Positions 54,596-64,000 of a DNA stretch of 64,000 nucleotides are shown here, piece by piece. The stretch covers positions 124,001-188,000 of the forward strand of contig QXJR01000006.1 of assembly GCA_020975725.1 (NCBI GenBank), given 5' to 3'. Position 1 is the first letter of the stretch, and the number at the start of each line of letters is the position of its first letter. Origin of the DNA: Picocystis sp. L7 (taxonomy: Eukaryota > Chlorophyta > Picocystophyceae > Picocystales > Picocystaceae). The translations under genes and the position numbers were made by a program. The notes under the pieces were generated by a model. The model saw nothing but the letters and a program-made list of their open reading frames with translations. It was not told the DNA's origin and did no database searches.

Positions 54596-55603
54596 CTACG
54601 GGCAAAGCGTTGGCTTTTCACTCTGTGCTAACAACATACTCACCCAGTCTTCAGGAGTATTTTTAAATATCCTGAGACCATGATAGCCTTTTGGCCGGAT
54701 GGAATAGAACCTAGCCCCATTGACACCCTTGCATCCTCCGCAACCCAAGTACGAACAACCTGGACCAAATACTTCGTTCTGCCATCCCAATTGCAGTGTT
54801 TCACTGAAACTTGTAGCAGCAGTAACAACTGCTTTTGAGCACATGAGGGCATGGAAATCATCTCCCCACCTGGTACCTTTATCTTCAGAAAAGAATATTT
54901 GAAATGCTGTAATTTTATGGCGTTGCAACTGTCGAAGCAGTTGGTAAGTGGGACTCTGCTGTTGGGTTTTCTCTGCAAAAACAACAGCAGCTGTCCAATT
55001 CCGAAACCCCAAGGCCGCAAGATACGTGGAGAGTGGTGGTTGTCCTCTGTCCTGAACACTGGGCTTCTTACCGTAGTTCTTTGGGAAAAGATCCCCCTGT
55101 CGAATGTGAATCGACAATGCCCCATCCAATGCATATGGCAAATTGTCACAATAGCCTTTTCTACATACTCCGACATACCATCGCATACATGTTAAGACAG
55201 CACGCCCATGTTTAAAGCCCTTATCTGACCATTTGACGTCCTTGAGGGCATCAGCAACCTTACCAATGGATCCACTGATCGAACCTTCATGACATCTCTT
55301 ATCTTCTACATTGCTGACGTTCCGAAAGTCGAAAGTGGTGATGTGTGGCTTGAATGCGGAATGTCGATCATCCGATGCTGGCAGGTGTAGCACTGTATTG
55401 CACGTGTACGAATATCTCATGAAGGTCAACAGCCTCTTGAAAACATTTCCCGTTCTTCCAGTCCCGTGCACGCTATTGACAAGTATTTCTCGACCTTGAA
55501 CCTCACCTGGTTGCAGCGAACCAGCAAACGTGCACGCCTCACATTCTTTTCCTGCACTTCTCACAACCTGCACCATCCACAACAGGACAAGACATGTCCA
55601 CAT
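54596..55603 (-). CDS. Secreted HxRxGD-type glycosyltransferase-like protein
   Basis: 335 residues from the ATG at 55603, which starts a clean signal peptide (MWTCLVLLWMVQVVRSAG). A GTGRTGNVFKRLLTF loop (about 48-62) corresponds to the N-terminal glycine loop of the fucosyltransferase-like GT-B fold. LSIHIRQGDLFP (H166, R168, D171) is the H-x-R-x-G-D motif. FHALMCSKAVVTAATSFSETL (about 267-287) matches the C-terminal substrate loop with its Ser-x-Phe. Many Cys (ECEAC, CRKGYC, CSYLGCGGC) indicate disulfide bonds in the lumen. It resembles, but is not closely related to, the protein at 47037-48065. The donor sugar is likely GDP-fucose or a related nucleotide sugar, by family only. Confidence 0.65.
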   Translation of the reverse strand: MWTCLVLLWMVQVVRSAGKECEACTFAGSLQPGEVQGREILVNSVHGTGRTGNVFKRLLTFMRYSYTCNTVLHLPASDDRHSAFKPHITTFDFRNVSNVEDKRCHEGSISGSIGKVADALKDVKWSDKGFKHGRAVLTCMRWYVGVCRKGYCDNLPYALDGALSIHIRQGDLFPKNYGKKPSVQDRGQPPLSTYLAALGFRNWTAAVVFAEKTQQQSPTYQLLRQLQRHKITAFQIFFSEDKGTRWGDDFHALMCSKAVVTAATSFSETLQLGWQNEVFGPGCSYLGCGGCKGVNGARFYSIRPKGYHGLRIFKNTPEDWVSMLLAQSEKPTLCP

Positions 55604-56208
55604 ACTGCCCTTTCCAGTTCCAAGTCTCAACTGAAGGGAACCGTTCACACCGTTTCGCGCTATGTTTTTCCAGCACCCAAATGGTCCTAGGATCCGAGGT
55701 CAGCACGCGTCCAGCCTCTGCAGGGTTCGTGGTGACCTCGATCCTTGTCACGTTGCAATGGCCAGGCTGTACATGGAGGATGTGGAGGGCGACCACCAGG
55801 ATGTGTTTCCTCCTCCGATTGTGAGAGCCCGGGATGGGGACCAGCAGACCCTGTTCCATGGGGCGACCCTGCACCCAGAACAAGGCAACACATCAGGAAA
55901 GGTGCCAATCTTTGCCAGGTCAGGACAGAGCGAATGGGTTCATAAGTTGATTCGAGTCAGGCCGTGGATGTGAAGCATAGGTTAGACTGCAGGGAGACGT
56001 GTGCTACTCAGGCACACCTGGCTTGGTGGACGAATGAGATGAAACGACATTAGGTAGGGATGAAATGCGCAGAGTCTCCTGTTCCTCAACCTCTTGGACT
56101 TGAAAGCCGACGGAAAAGTGCAACTGAGGACGTGAGTCTTACAACGGTGCTTTGGGTAAGCTGCGGGAACTGCAATTGACGTCATGGCCTCCATCAACAA
56201 CAAGAAAG
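55604..56208. other. Intergenic
   Basis: 605 bp between two minus-strand genes; short frames only. Confidence 0.4.
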
Positions 56209-57096
56209 CTATGCAGTGCCCTGGGACTCCGAACAACCGATCGTTTCCAAGACTTGCTTTTGCTGAAGAGATGCAACAGAGCTGACGAAGTCCGTCTGCT
56301 TCTGATCTTTTAGATTCACCAAGTACAACTGTCTCTGTTCCCTATTTTTATCTCTCAACCGCATATCAATGTTCAATTTTGGACGCGGCACTCGCTTGAA
56401 ATCGTAGGCAAATCCACAACGCGATAGCACAACACCTAGCTTGGGGATTTTAATGCCTACTTGCCTGTTGCAGGTACCGTACTTGTCACAGTGCTGCGCA
56501 GGGACCCATTCAATGAGGGTGAGTCTTGAAGCCGAAACCCAGGTACAGATATTTTCTGTGTACGACTCGACCGTTCCATTGTGTTCAGGCCACATCACAT
56601 TCCAATGCATAACGCTCAACACAAGCTGCACATCAAAAATGACATCCAAAGCTTTCAAAGCTTGGAACGTCTTTCTTGAAAAAAGAGTGACACATATCTG
56701 ATTGTTGGTGATTTTCCTACTTTTCAGGTACTCGACATGGAATGGCAGGGCTGAACCCTTGGACCTAGCAACCATGAGATCGCCTTCGAAGGACAACACG
56801 TGTGATCTCGGGAAGCTGAATGCCAGCATTGAACTGAACCACCCGTAGTTACTTCCCCAGTCCGCAATGAGCAGCCGACTTTCTTGCAGAGAGCTTTTGT
56901 ATATCTTGTGAAGTTCTCCGAGTATCATGTGGCCACGGAACAAGTACTGGCCTGGCTTGACATACCCAAACGTGTCGTTTCCGAAGTTTTGGAATTTCTC
57001 CTCCACAAACTTGTCCGTTTCCCCACTTTTGTTTGGTTCCGATCTGCTCAATGGACTCGTGGCAAGGACCAGGACGAGTCCCAGGTAGATTTTCAT
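56209..57096 (-). CDS. Secreted SAM-dependent methyltransferase-like protein
   Basis: 295 residues from the ATG at 57096, which starts a signal peptide (MKIYLGLVLVLATSPLSRSE); an ATG at 57165 adds 23 polar residues. The Rossmann motif I reads LLIADWGSNYGWFSSMLA (D79, G81, G86). The second strand ends in VLSFEGD (E105), the usual ribose-binding acid. LDVIFDVQLVLSVMHWNV looks like the motif-IV strand. The layout is that of class I methyltransferases such as the FkbM group, but I cannot assign a family. The signal peptide places it in the ER or Golgi lumen, or outside, where O-methylation of sugars in a matrix polysaccharide would be a sensible role; that is inference from context. Confidence 0.6.
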   Translation of the reverse strand: MKIYLGLVLVLATSPLSRSEPNKSGETDKFVEEKFQNFGNDTFGYVKPGQYLFRGHMILGELHKIYKSSLQESRLLIADWGSNYGWFSSMLAFSFPRSHVLSFEGDLMVARSKGSALPFHVEYLKSRKITNNQICVTLFSRKTFQALKALDVIFDVQLVLSVMHWNVMWPEHNGTVESYTENICTWVSASRLTLIEWVPAQHCDKYGTCNRQVGIKIPKLGVVLSRCGFAYDFKRVPRPKLNIDMRLRDKNREQRQLYLVNLKDQKQTDFVSSVASLQQKQVLETIGCSESQGTA

Positions 57097-57904
57097 CCTG
57101 GATGCAGTGGATGAATGCACCCGCAATCGATCCTCTTCCCATCCCTTTGAAGAGCCCTGTTCCATGGGCTATGCAGTCAAGCTTCGACCCCACTATTGCG
57201 TTTGTATCATTCCCTTGGTAGCGTTGGATGCGAGTTGTCTTGGAAGGATCCTCGGAGACGCACCCTTGCTTGACTCCGACCCTGCCGTCCTGTGTGTGTG
57301 TCCTTGTGGATCCGGTTTGGATCGATTCTGTCCTCCTTCCTTCGTTTGCCTTCTCCTGGGTGTATGCCCAAGGACGGATCTGTTGTTTCATTGGACCCAA
57401 GCCTGGGATTCCAGGGGATGGGTTGGGTTCGGGGCTTTGGCGAGACGTTCCAGTGCATTCCCTTGTCTGGTATGGCCTTGTCTTCCCTTGGTTCTTTGGA
57501 CCTTTCCCATGGACCTTTCCATGGGATCCGATGGGGGATGGACACGGGTTCGATTGGACACGGATAGAAGGAGGATCCGAGCCGAGGGATCCCGTCCCGA
57601 ACCGGTTCGAAAGGGGGAACCTCGAAGGTGCGTCGGGTTCAAGGCTTCCTTCTCCCCTTTCCATTCCACCCGATGGGAGGATCACGAGGCACCATCCCAG
57701 ACGAGGGAGGGTTCCTTCCTTTGGGTTTCCCTTTCGAACCGATCCCTCCACCCTTTCGAACACCCTTTCGAACCCGAAGAGACCCGGTTCGAAACCGAGA
57801 CAGACGCCATCGCCATCGCTTGGACGCATGCGCGCGAACGTCCGCATCGCACGTCGACGTTCGTTGTCGGCTTCGAAGACGGAGGACGACCGAGGAAGGA
57901 CGTG
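57097..57904. other. Shared upstream region of methyltransferase and Nup160 genes
   Basis: 808 bp between head-to-head genes. The Nup160 frame is open through it (from 57107), but the translation is Pro/Arg-rich and lacks homology, so it is taken as 5' UTR and promoter. 57.5-57.8 kb is rich in GGTTCGAAAC-type words such as ACCGGTTCGAAAG and CCCTTTCGAACAC. Confidence 0.5.
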
Positions 57905-60900
57905 ATGGAAGACGGGAAGGAGGACTTGTGGATGGAAGTGCCGCTGCCGAACCGTAGAAATGGCGCGGACCAGACGTCGAGGTGGAAACTCGCCACGGAC
58001 GCGATGGAAGACGGCGGCACGTGTCCGTCGATCATGCCGCCGCCATGGCGAAGGCGAACGTCCCTCGGATCGCACGGCACGGAAGACCTTCCCAGGACGT
58101 ACGGCACGGGAGGAGGCGGTGCACGTGGGATGGACGGTGGCGTCATCACCTGGCAACTCGTGGACGCCAACACACTGGAAGTGGTGGTCGGACGAGGACA
58201 GAGGCAAAGCCGCACCTTGGAACTGCAACTTCCCACCGAAGAAGCGTTTCCCAAGATAGACGGACGCGTACGACCAGATGGAAGCGCGAAAGTGGCCGCG
58301 TTGGGCGCAGACGAGAGGCTGTACATCCTCAACGTGCCCGGAAAGGAATCGATGGCAGCCAGGTCTACAACCCACAAGAACGAATGGATGCCGGAAGACG
58401 TGCAAGTGAGAGATCTCTCCATGGTCCTGGGAAAGGTGGGGACCATCGAAACCTTGTGCATGGGAGGTACTTACGTGGCGATTGGCGGACAAAGCGACGC
58501 CGTTCTCCTGGTCCCGGACGAGGAAGACCAAGAGCCAAAGGTGCTGAAAGAACCAACCATGCAGAAGCTTTGGAAAGGATTGGCGATGCGCGGTCAAGCT
58601 GGACACGTCGTACGACTCGTTTCGTGCATTTCTGGAATGGGAAACTACCTTGTGGTGATACGCAGCAGCGGGACCGTCTGCCTGTGGTCCACGGATACTT
58701 GCCGATGGATGACCAGCGTGAATATCGAACCTTCGGCATGGACAGATGGGAACGTCATTACAGAAGCTTGCCTGGAAGAAGAATGGGGAGCCTCTCCTAC
58801 CCAACCACATTGCTTGGTACACCTGTGTGCAGCCTCTGGCTCGAACATGTGTTGCTACCAGTTGGCTATGTCTTGGAAGAACAGAACCCAAGTGGAGGTC
58901 TCTGTGCACAGACGCTGGCACTCGCGAGCGCTCGGAGAAGTGAATAGGTTAAAAATTGCCTTGGAAAAAGTGTGGGTCTTTACGTCTGGGGATGTAGACA
59001 GCAACGATGCAGGTTTTGATGAAGACGCGCTTTGGTGGGCACCCCTGGTAGATGGTGATGCAAGTGAGGTTCAGTTGGTCCCTGTCCTTCCTTTCGATTG
59101 GGAAGTGAAAGCGTGGATGCCGGGTGCTTCTGAGGAGGCTGAAAACAATGCCTGGAAGAGGGTATTTGCGGCGTACACGGCCCGAAAATCACGCAGAGCG
59201 TTCACGGATGCTGTTCTATCCGACGGAATATACTGCAGGAAGAGCATGTCTGCAGTGTTCTCTTTCCTTGGCCAGAATATAAGCACCGACGAGCTCTCTG
59301 CTCTCTCGCCCGAAGGCTGTCGTTCAAAGGTCTTGGAAGGCATCGACCATTTCCTGACACATAGTCCCGAAACAGGTGAGGTGGATTTGTGGTATCAGGT
59401 TCTGCAGAGGTACTGGGAAGTATGGCACATGGTCCACGCTCCTCTCGATGTATTTTGCAGTGCGGATGGTTCAGCAGTGTTTGTCCATCGAGGGGAAAGT
59501 GTCACCCTCCTGACTGTGGGAGATCCTGTAGAATTTCATGCCGCCGGTCTTGCCGCGCCATGGAGGGGCGCGCTGGAAGCCTTGTCAGAGATCGGGAACC
59601 AGGCCGCCTCGTTAATGGGATCAACAGGCTTATCACTTCTAGAGGCATCTGCGTTGGAGCCAGACTTCTGTACATCTTACCTTCCACGGCTTGTATCGGC
59701 CGGGATAGGCAGGGCCCCTGATTGTTCTCCGACTTATTCGAATGAGCTGTTGGGAGCAAAGAGCTTGCTGGAGCGGTTCAAAGCCCAGAAGGTTGTTGCT
59801 TCCGTTCTCAAAAGCTTTCACAGTGTGCAATTGTCCAACGCACTTATTTCCGAGATGCTGCTCGAATTGAGGCATGGCTATTGCGAGGATGACCTGGAAT
59901 ATGAGCCAATGGAGGAAAGGAATAGAGGAAGTTTCTTATCTTTAGCGATATCAGCAAGGTTCAGGAGGTTGGTTTCTCTAAGACTTCGCTATGTATCCAA
60001 GATGCTTGTTGCACTGGAGTGTGCCAGTGCATCTATTTCGGTAGAAACAGAGGAGATGGACTTTTTGTACGAAGAGCTCATTCTTCTTCTGCGGCACTTC
60101 AGTATCTTGAAGTGGTTGTCAAGCACTGTAGCAGAAGAAAGCAACCGTACGCCTAGCTGGATGTCTTTCAATCACGTCTATCCCGGCGTAAGGAAGACTA
60201 TGCAGGAAGGTGCATCATTTTGCCGTGGAATGTCCTTGTTTGAATTGACAGCGACTTCAGGTCCGCATGCCAATTCCAATTTATCGGGTGGGGATTTTGT
60301 GAGCCAAAGTGCAGTTTTAGCGATGAGACAGACATTTGCCGTGGGTTCCTTGGAGCACAGTGTGATTTTTTCGGATGGTGATGCCTGGCCAGAAGAAATG
60401 CTCGCTGGTGTGGCCCTTGGGCTTTGCCAATATCACCAGCTTGACGCTCTGTCACGAATGCTGAATATTTTTGAAGGTGCAGTACATGAATCGTCATCGC
60501 CAATCCTAGTTTTCGTTCGTGGTCTTTGGCATTGTGCGATGATGCAGAAAGCAGATTCTAAGCAAGCTCAAGAGATCCATTTGAAGCATGCTTTGAGCAG
60601 CTTCTCACGCGCAGTTCCTGTGTTGCATTTTCAACAGTCCAATTTTAGGGTAGTCATCACAAATATAGTACAGGCATTGACACGGAACCAAGCAGAAATC
60701 ACATCTAGTGGTCTAGCCCTGAGGACCATTTACTCGGAAGGTCTCATGCTCTTCTTTGAGCGTCTAGGCTGCCCCGAGGGTGCACAGCACTTCGGGACCC
60801 TATGCGCGCGCTCACTTTCTCATCTGGACATGGACCCTGCATCAAACATTATGGCAACTTCAAAAACATGGAACAACAATCTCTCGTACGCCCTGCAGCT

Positions 60901-62254
60901 TGAAAATTACGAGGAAGCGTACGCAATGATGGGTTTAGTGAAAAACCCAACGTCTGCCCTCGAGTGCCTGAGGCACCTGGTCCTCGCCCTTTGCAGTGGT
61001 AAGGATTGCCTTTTGCTTCAGTCGTTACCCTTTGCTGGAGTGGTTACGAAGACCTTGCCTGATGGCAAGTCCAGCAAGACATGTATTGCAAAAGAGACAG
61101 TGAAGACGTTGTTAGGCCATGCAGAACTATCCAGTCTAAAATCACACCCCCATCCTTATTACATCTTAAGTTCGTTTTTGCAACAGCGATGCTTGCTCGG
61201 GACATCATGGATGGTGCTTTCAGCAAATGCTAGGCGAGCTAAGATCGAGTGGAAGCCTTCAATGGGTACAAGTGAGCTTCGAAACACCGTATCATCTTTT
61301 AGCATGGCAAAATGCACTCTTTTGGCGAATGATGAAGAGGTGATCTCAGTCGCAAGGCAAACTCGTGGACCACCTACCACAGATGATCGATCAAAACGTC
61401 GAAGGCTTTCTTCGGGGATGACGCTTCCACCAAGGCTTGGTAGCAAGATGCTTGAGAGTCTCTCATGGGAGCATGGCGTAGGGATTGAGTATGCATTGAC
61501 TGTTGCCCTGCTATCCTTGACGAAGCTTGGGATTGCTCCTCCTGCAACCGTTGAGAATGTCCCGATGAACGCAGCAAGGCTGATTCCAGTTCTTCTGTCA
61601 AAGCGTTTGTACAAGGAAGCAATTGTGCTTTGCACCGTTGGAATACCCGTTCAGGAACAAGCTCAAGTATTGGAAGAGATTTTTTCATCGATTGCACATA
61701 CTGTGACGCCTCGTGACATTTTGTTACATGAAGACTTGGCCAGTTCGTACACTCACGAAGAGTCCTCTCAAGAATTTATAATCGACGCTCCCACTGCTAG
61801 GCATGAAAAGCAAGGTCCCTATGCCCTGCGTGCTGGCACTCCAGGAAAATCAGGAACTAAGGCAGCAGAGTATCATGACTGGTTGAGCGTTTGTCGCAGC
61901 AGCAGATTTCTCAATGGGGTACTTTTATCTGAACGACCCGACATGCCAGTGTCGCATTGGCTGTCGTGGGCACTCAAGGGTGGCAGCTTGCCTACTCGGG
62001 AATTTGCCCTTCTCTTGCACTTCCACCTTCGGCACAGAATGCACACTGAAGGTGCAGAATGGGCCCTGGACTATCTTCAGTCTGACAGAGGGGATTCTTT
62101 AGTGCAGTGGTTGCCGTACGGATTGCTAGAAATGCTTCTTTCCAATCTCGAAGTAGAAAAGAAGCAGGGAGGCACAGCAAAATCTGTCACCCTCTTCCCT
62201 CTCTTGGCGAGCGAGCTTTCCCGCTGCATTGAAAAATCCAGAGCAAAAGGTTGA
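57905..62254 (+). CDS. NUP160: Nucleoporin Nup160/Nup120 family
   Basis: 1,449 residues from the ATG at 57905, close to the length of human Nup160 (1,436). The N-terminal part is beta-propeller-like with irregular WD-type blades (ADERLYILNVPGK, YLVVIRSSGTVCLWSTDTC). The long alpha-solenoid has the family's most conserved stretch, NLSYALQLENYEEAYAMMGL-VKNPTSALECLRHLVLALC-SGKDCLLLQSLPF (about 995-1045). Nup160 is a scaffold of the Y-shaped Nup107-160 complex of the nuclear pore and is needed for pore assembly and mRNA export. A basic stretch (RSKRRRLSSG) lies in the C-terminal third. There is no frame break over 4.3 kb. The start is uncertain by some tens of residues. Confidence 0.85.
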   Translation: MEDGKEDLWMEVPLPNRRNGADQTSRWKLATDAMEDGGTCPSIMPPPWRRRTSLGSHGTEDLPRTYGTGGGGARGMDGGVITWQLVDANTLEVVVGRGQRQSRTLELQLPTEEAFPKIDGRVRPDGSAKVAALGADERLYILNVPGKESMAARSTTHKNEWMPEDVQVRDLSMVLGKVGTIETLCMGGTYVAIGGQSDAVLLVPDEEDQEPKVLKEPTMQKLWKGLAMRGQAGHVVRLVSCISGMGNYLVVIRSSGTVCLWSTDTCRWMTSVNIEPSAWTDGNVITEACLEEEWGASPTQPHCLVHLCAASGSNMCCYQLAMSWKNRTQVEVSVHRRWHSRALGEVNRLKIALEKVWVFTSGDVDSNDAGFDEDALWWAPLVDGDASEVQLVPVLPFDWEVKAWMPGASEEAENNAWKRVFAAYTARKSRRAFTDAVLSDGIYCRKSMSAVFSFLGQNISTDELSALSPEGCRSKVLEGIDHFLTHSPETGEVDLWYQVLQRYWEVWHMVHAPLDVFCSADGSAVFVHRGESVTLLTVGDPVEFHAAGLAAPWRGALEALSEIGNQAASLMGSTGLSLLEASALEPDFCTSYLPRLVSAGIGRAPDCSPTYSNELLGAKSLLERFKAQKVVASVLKSFHSVQLSNALISEMLLELRHGYCEDDLEYEPMEERNRGSFLSLAISARFRRLVSLRLRYVSKMLVALECASASISVETEEMDFLYEELILLLRHFSILKWLSSTVAEESNRTPSWMSFNHVYPGVRKTMQEGASFCRGMSLFELTATSGPHANSNLSGGDFVSQSAVLAMRQTFAVGSLEHSVIFSDGDAWPEEMLAGVALGLCQYHQLDALSRMLNIFEGAVHESSSPILVFVRGLWHCAMMQKADSKQAQEIHLKHALSSFSRAVPVLHFQQSNFRVVITNIVQALTRNQAEITSSGLALRTIYSEGLMLFFERLGCPEGAQHFGTLCARSLSHLDMDPASNIMATSKTWNNNLSYALQLENYEEAYAMMGLVKNPTSALECLRHLVLALCSGKDCLLLQSLPFAGVVTKTLPDGKSSKTCIAKETVKTLLGHAELSSLKSHPHPYYILSSFLQQRCLLGTSWMVLSANARRAKIEWKPSMGTSELRNTVSSFSMAKCTLLANDEEVISVARQTRGPPTTDDRSKRRRLSSGMTLPPRLGSKMLESLSWEHGVGIEYALTVALLSLTKLGIAPPATVENVPMNAARLIPVLLSKRLYKEAIVLCTVGIPVQEQAQVLEEIFSSIAHTVTPRDILLHEDLASSYTHEESSQEFIIDAPTARHEKQGPYALRAGTPGKSGTKAAEYHDWLSVCRSSRFLNGVLLSERPDMPVSHWLSWALKGGSLPTREFALLLHFHLRHRMHTEGAEWALDYLQSDRGDSLVQWLPYGLLEMLLSNLEVEKKQGGTAKSVTLFPLLASELSRCIEKSRAKG

Positions 62255-62764
62255 TGCGCAGATAGTACATTCATTGCTTGCTTCTTAACTTGATTTGCAG
62301 ACAGACGGCTTGTAATGTTTTCACTCTCTCATTGGCAGTGCAAGCTGACATAAACAGCTTCCAGCTTGCATAAATAAAATTGTTGGGATTTCAACATCGT
62401 TTAGCATGTCCAGATATTTCTGACTTTCATGTTGAGGCTCTATCATGGTGAGGAAAAATCCTGTGGCATTTCGCTCTTCAGCACTTTAGAAGGAAATGGC
62501 AAAATGCCCAGAGATGCGCCAGTAAATTTGCGCCTTGAAAGGTGTTCGCGAACGCTTGGTCGCCTACCAAGCCACCAGGCACAAAATGGAAAGGAAGTAT
62601 TCCTGAGATAAGCGAGCAAGGAAGACCAAAGGCATCCAAATGGCGAAACAACAGGAACCTTCCTATGGCAAACATCATGCACTTGATCTCAACATAAACA
62701 TGCAACATCATCTGTCTTTAAGATCAGACAACATCGTTCCTGCCACAACCACGCTCTCGTCATT
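62255..62764. other. Intergenic between convergent Nup160 and MEX1-like genes
   Basis: 510 bp shared 3' flank; no gene recognised. AATAAA occurs at 62373-62378, about 120 bp after the Nup160 stop, and may be a polyadenylation signal. Confidence 0.45.
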
Positions 62765-63940
62765 CTAGCCTGTAGTCGGCTCTGGCCTCTTCCGTCGCTG
62801 CATAGCAAAAATTGTGATGAGGTAGGTTCCATACACTGCTGTGGAAAAGAGAAAGATTTCCAGAGGAAGTCCAACGGCCTTATTCAACTTTTGGACCAAC
62901 GCATCCTCTACAGACTTGTTCATAACTATGTTAGCACGTGTCATGGCAAGTCCTTGGCACCAGCCGAAAACGGTCGCACCCCATGCACTTCCTGCCACCC
63001 AAACTAGGTCTCTTGTGGCCAATGCGCGTGGCAACATCAAAGCATTGCCCACCCACCCCAAGAACACCGTAGGCATCGCAATTCCCTCAACAGTCCATGG
63101 TTCTGCAAAACTCTTGGCCACCTGTGCAACTGGCATCAACATAAAGAGCAAAGTCGCAGACCAGGAAGAGATTGCTTCCCATCTTCTTTCCCATAGCTCC
63201 TCCAAATTTGGAGGGTCTTCCGATTCATGAGAGCGCACCGTCTTCTTATACTGGGCATCTTCCCACACGAGTGCTGCTGTCCATGCACAGGTTGAAAAGG
63301 CAGCAACCAGCCAGGCGTCGATTCGGGTGACAGCAGCCCATACTTGTCCTAGGCTGAGACATCCAACCAATGCCAGTGCTCGGTCCCACCATTTCCACTG
63401 CGATCCTTCGTGATTTCTTAGGATGCGCCACACTGCTGTTCCTGTGGCTACCACGGCAAAAGTTCCGGCCAAGACAGCCATCCATGCTTTCAGATGTCCT
63501 GCTGCAGCGATTTGGGCAAGCAGAATCGACCCTGAGCACGTTCCGAAGGCTTGCACGCGTACTGCTGCTGCTTCTCCCCTCCTGGCAAAGTGATGCATCA
63601 AGATGGCGTTTCCCACCAGGCTGCAGGCCACTCCTGGGACGGACAGGGCTCTCATCTCTGCCAGTGCTCCTTGCTGCAGCATCCAGGTGTGTCTTGCCAT
63701 TTGGGGCACTTGCATGATGGCAAAGCAACCAGCTGAAAGGTCCACCATCCTTCCTGTCCATCTGTCCCATCCATCTTCCTCTTCCTTCCCATCTCCTCCT
63801 TGGGAGTGTTCCTGGGAGCTGGCGCGCCTCTTCCATCCCCTTCTCCTGGTCTTCAGGTCCGTTCCATTCCTCTCCCCTCGTCGCTCGCACTTTCGTACAC
63901 GCGCGGATGGCTGCAAGTGGACGCGCGTGCACGTGCGCAT
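62765..63940 (-). CDS. MEX1: Plastid maltose exporter, MEX1 family
   Basis: 391 residues from the ATG at 63940. The first 60 residues are basic (VRKCERRGERNGTDLKTRRRGWKRRASS), a plausible transit peptide. The core has two related halves: FAIMQVPQMARHTWMLQQGA followed by SVPGVACSLVGNAILMHHFA, and AMPTVFLGWVGNALMLPRAL followed by ATRDLVWVAGSAWGATVFGW. The pair Q-x-PQ...G-x2-GN and LPRAL-x-RDL-x-W-x-GS-W matches plant MEX1. About nine membrane spans are visible. MEX1 exports maltose from the plastid during starch breakdown. If this organism stores glucan in the cytosol, as red algae do, the transporter may run in another direction or serve another pool; sequence does not say. Confidence 0.85.
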   Translation of the reverse strand: MRTCTRVHLQPSARVRKCERRGERNGTDLKTRRRGWKRRASSQEHSQGGDGKEEEDGWDRWTGRMVDLSAGCFAIMQVPQMARHTWMLQQGALAEMRALSVPGVACSLVGNAILMHHFARRGEAAAVRVQAFGTCSGSILLAQIAAAGHLKAWMAVLAGTFAVVATGTAVWRILRNHEGSQWKWWDRALALVGCLSLGQVWAAVTRIDAWLVAAFSTCAWTAALVWEDAQYKKTVRSHESEDPPNLEELWERRWEAISSWSATLLFMLMPVAQVAKSFAEPWTVEGIAMPTVFLGWVGNALMLPRALATRDLVWVAGSAWGATVFGWCQGLAMTRANIVMNKSVEDALVQKLNKAVGLPLEIFLFSTAVYGTYLITIFAMQRRKRPEPTTG

Positions 63941-64000
63941 GTCGCCACGAAGCACCGAAAACTGCGGTGGGAAACGGGAAAGAGAACTCGAACCATTCTC

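Noticed and set aside
57107-57904. N-terminal extension of Nup160
   Set aside because: Open by chance. The ATG at 57905 gives the expected family length, and the upstream part overlaps the promoter of the divergent methyltransferase gene.

Overview
The window looks like a piece of the nuclear genome of a photosynthetic eukaryote with few introns. Several proteins are typical of plastid-bearing cells. These are a plastid maltose exporter of the MEX1 family, a geranylgeranyl diphosphate synthase with a transit-like N-terminus, an S-adenosylmethionine carrier close to plant SAMC, and a small single-span protein with a transit-like leader. They sit beside ordinary eukaryotic genes (eIF2-gamma, Nup160, MetAP2, CARM1-type PRMT). 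Most genes are single uninterrupted frames; the one intron I can place with confidence is a 136-nt intron after codon 9 of eIF2-gamma. Together with the many secreted polysaccharide-related enzymes, this would suit a unicellular mesophilic red alga (Porphyridium-like). The lineage is my inference, not something the sequence proves.

Layout. 0-2 kb: debris of a retroelement on the minus strand. 2.5-5 kb: pyruvate kinase and a small plastid-type membrane protein. 5.0-11.4 kb: two plain DNA transposons side by side, a Crypton-like tyrosine-recombinase element edged by palindromic sites and a young Mutator-like element with about 650-bp inverted repeats inserted in a poly-G run. 11.5-22 kb: GT90 glycosyltransferase, PRMT4-like, eIF2-gamma, a small hypothetical protein, glucose-6-phosphate isomerase. 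23.7-29.2 kb: a 1,813-residue secreted, probably GPI-anchored protein. 30.7-33.0 kb: GGPP synthase and SAM carrier. 33.0-37.5 kb: a gene-poor stretch. 37.5-45.7 kb: an alpha-1,3-glucan-synthase-like GT5 with a polytopic tail, a secreted protein of exact 40-residue repeats, and MetAP2 with a minisatellite just upstream. 47-57 kb: four minus-strand genes that look like secretory-pathway enzymes (two HxRxGD glycosyltransferase-like proteins, an atypical kinase, a secreted methyltransferase). 57.9-64 kb: Nup160 and the MEX1-type exporter.

The theme that links otherwise unrelated genes is carbohydrate: glycolysis (PK, GPI), maltose export, and building or decorating glycans in or beyond the secretory pathway (GT90, Ags-like synthase, HxRxGD proteins, kinase, methyltransferase, large surface protein). 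Starts were chosen as the first or best-placed ATG, because several long frames stay open upstream of any ATG by chance.
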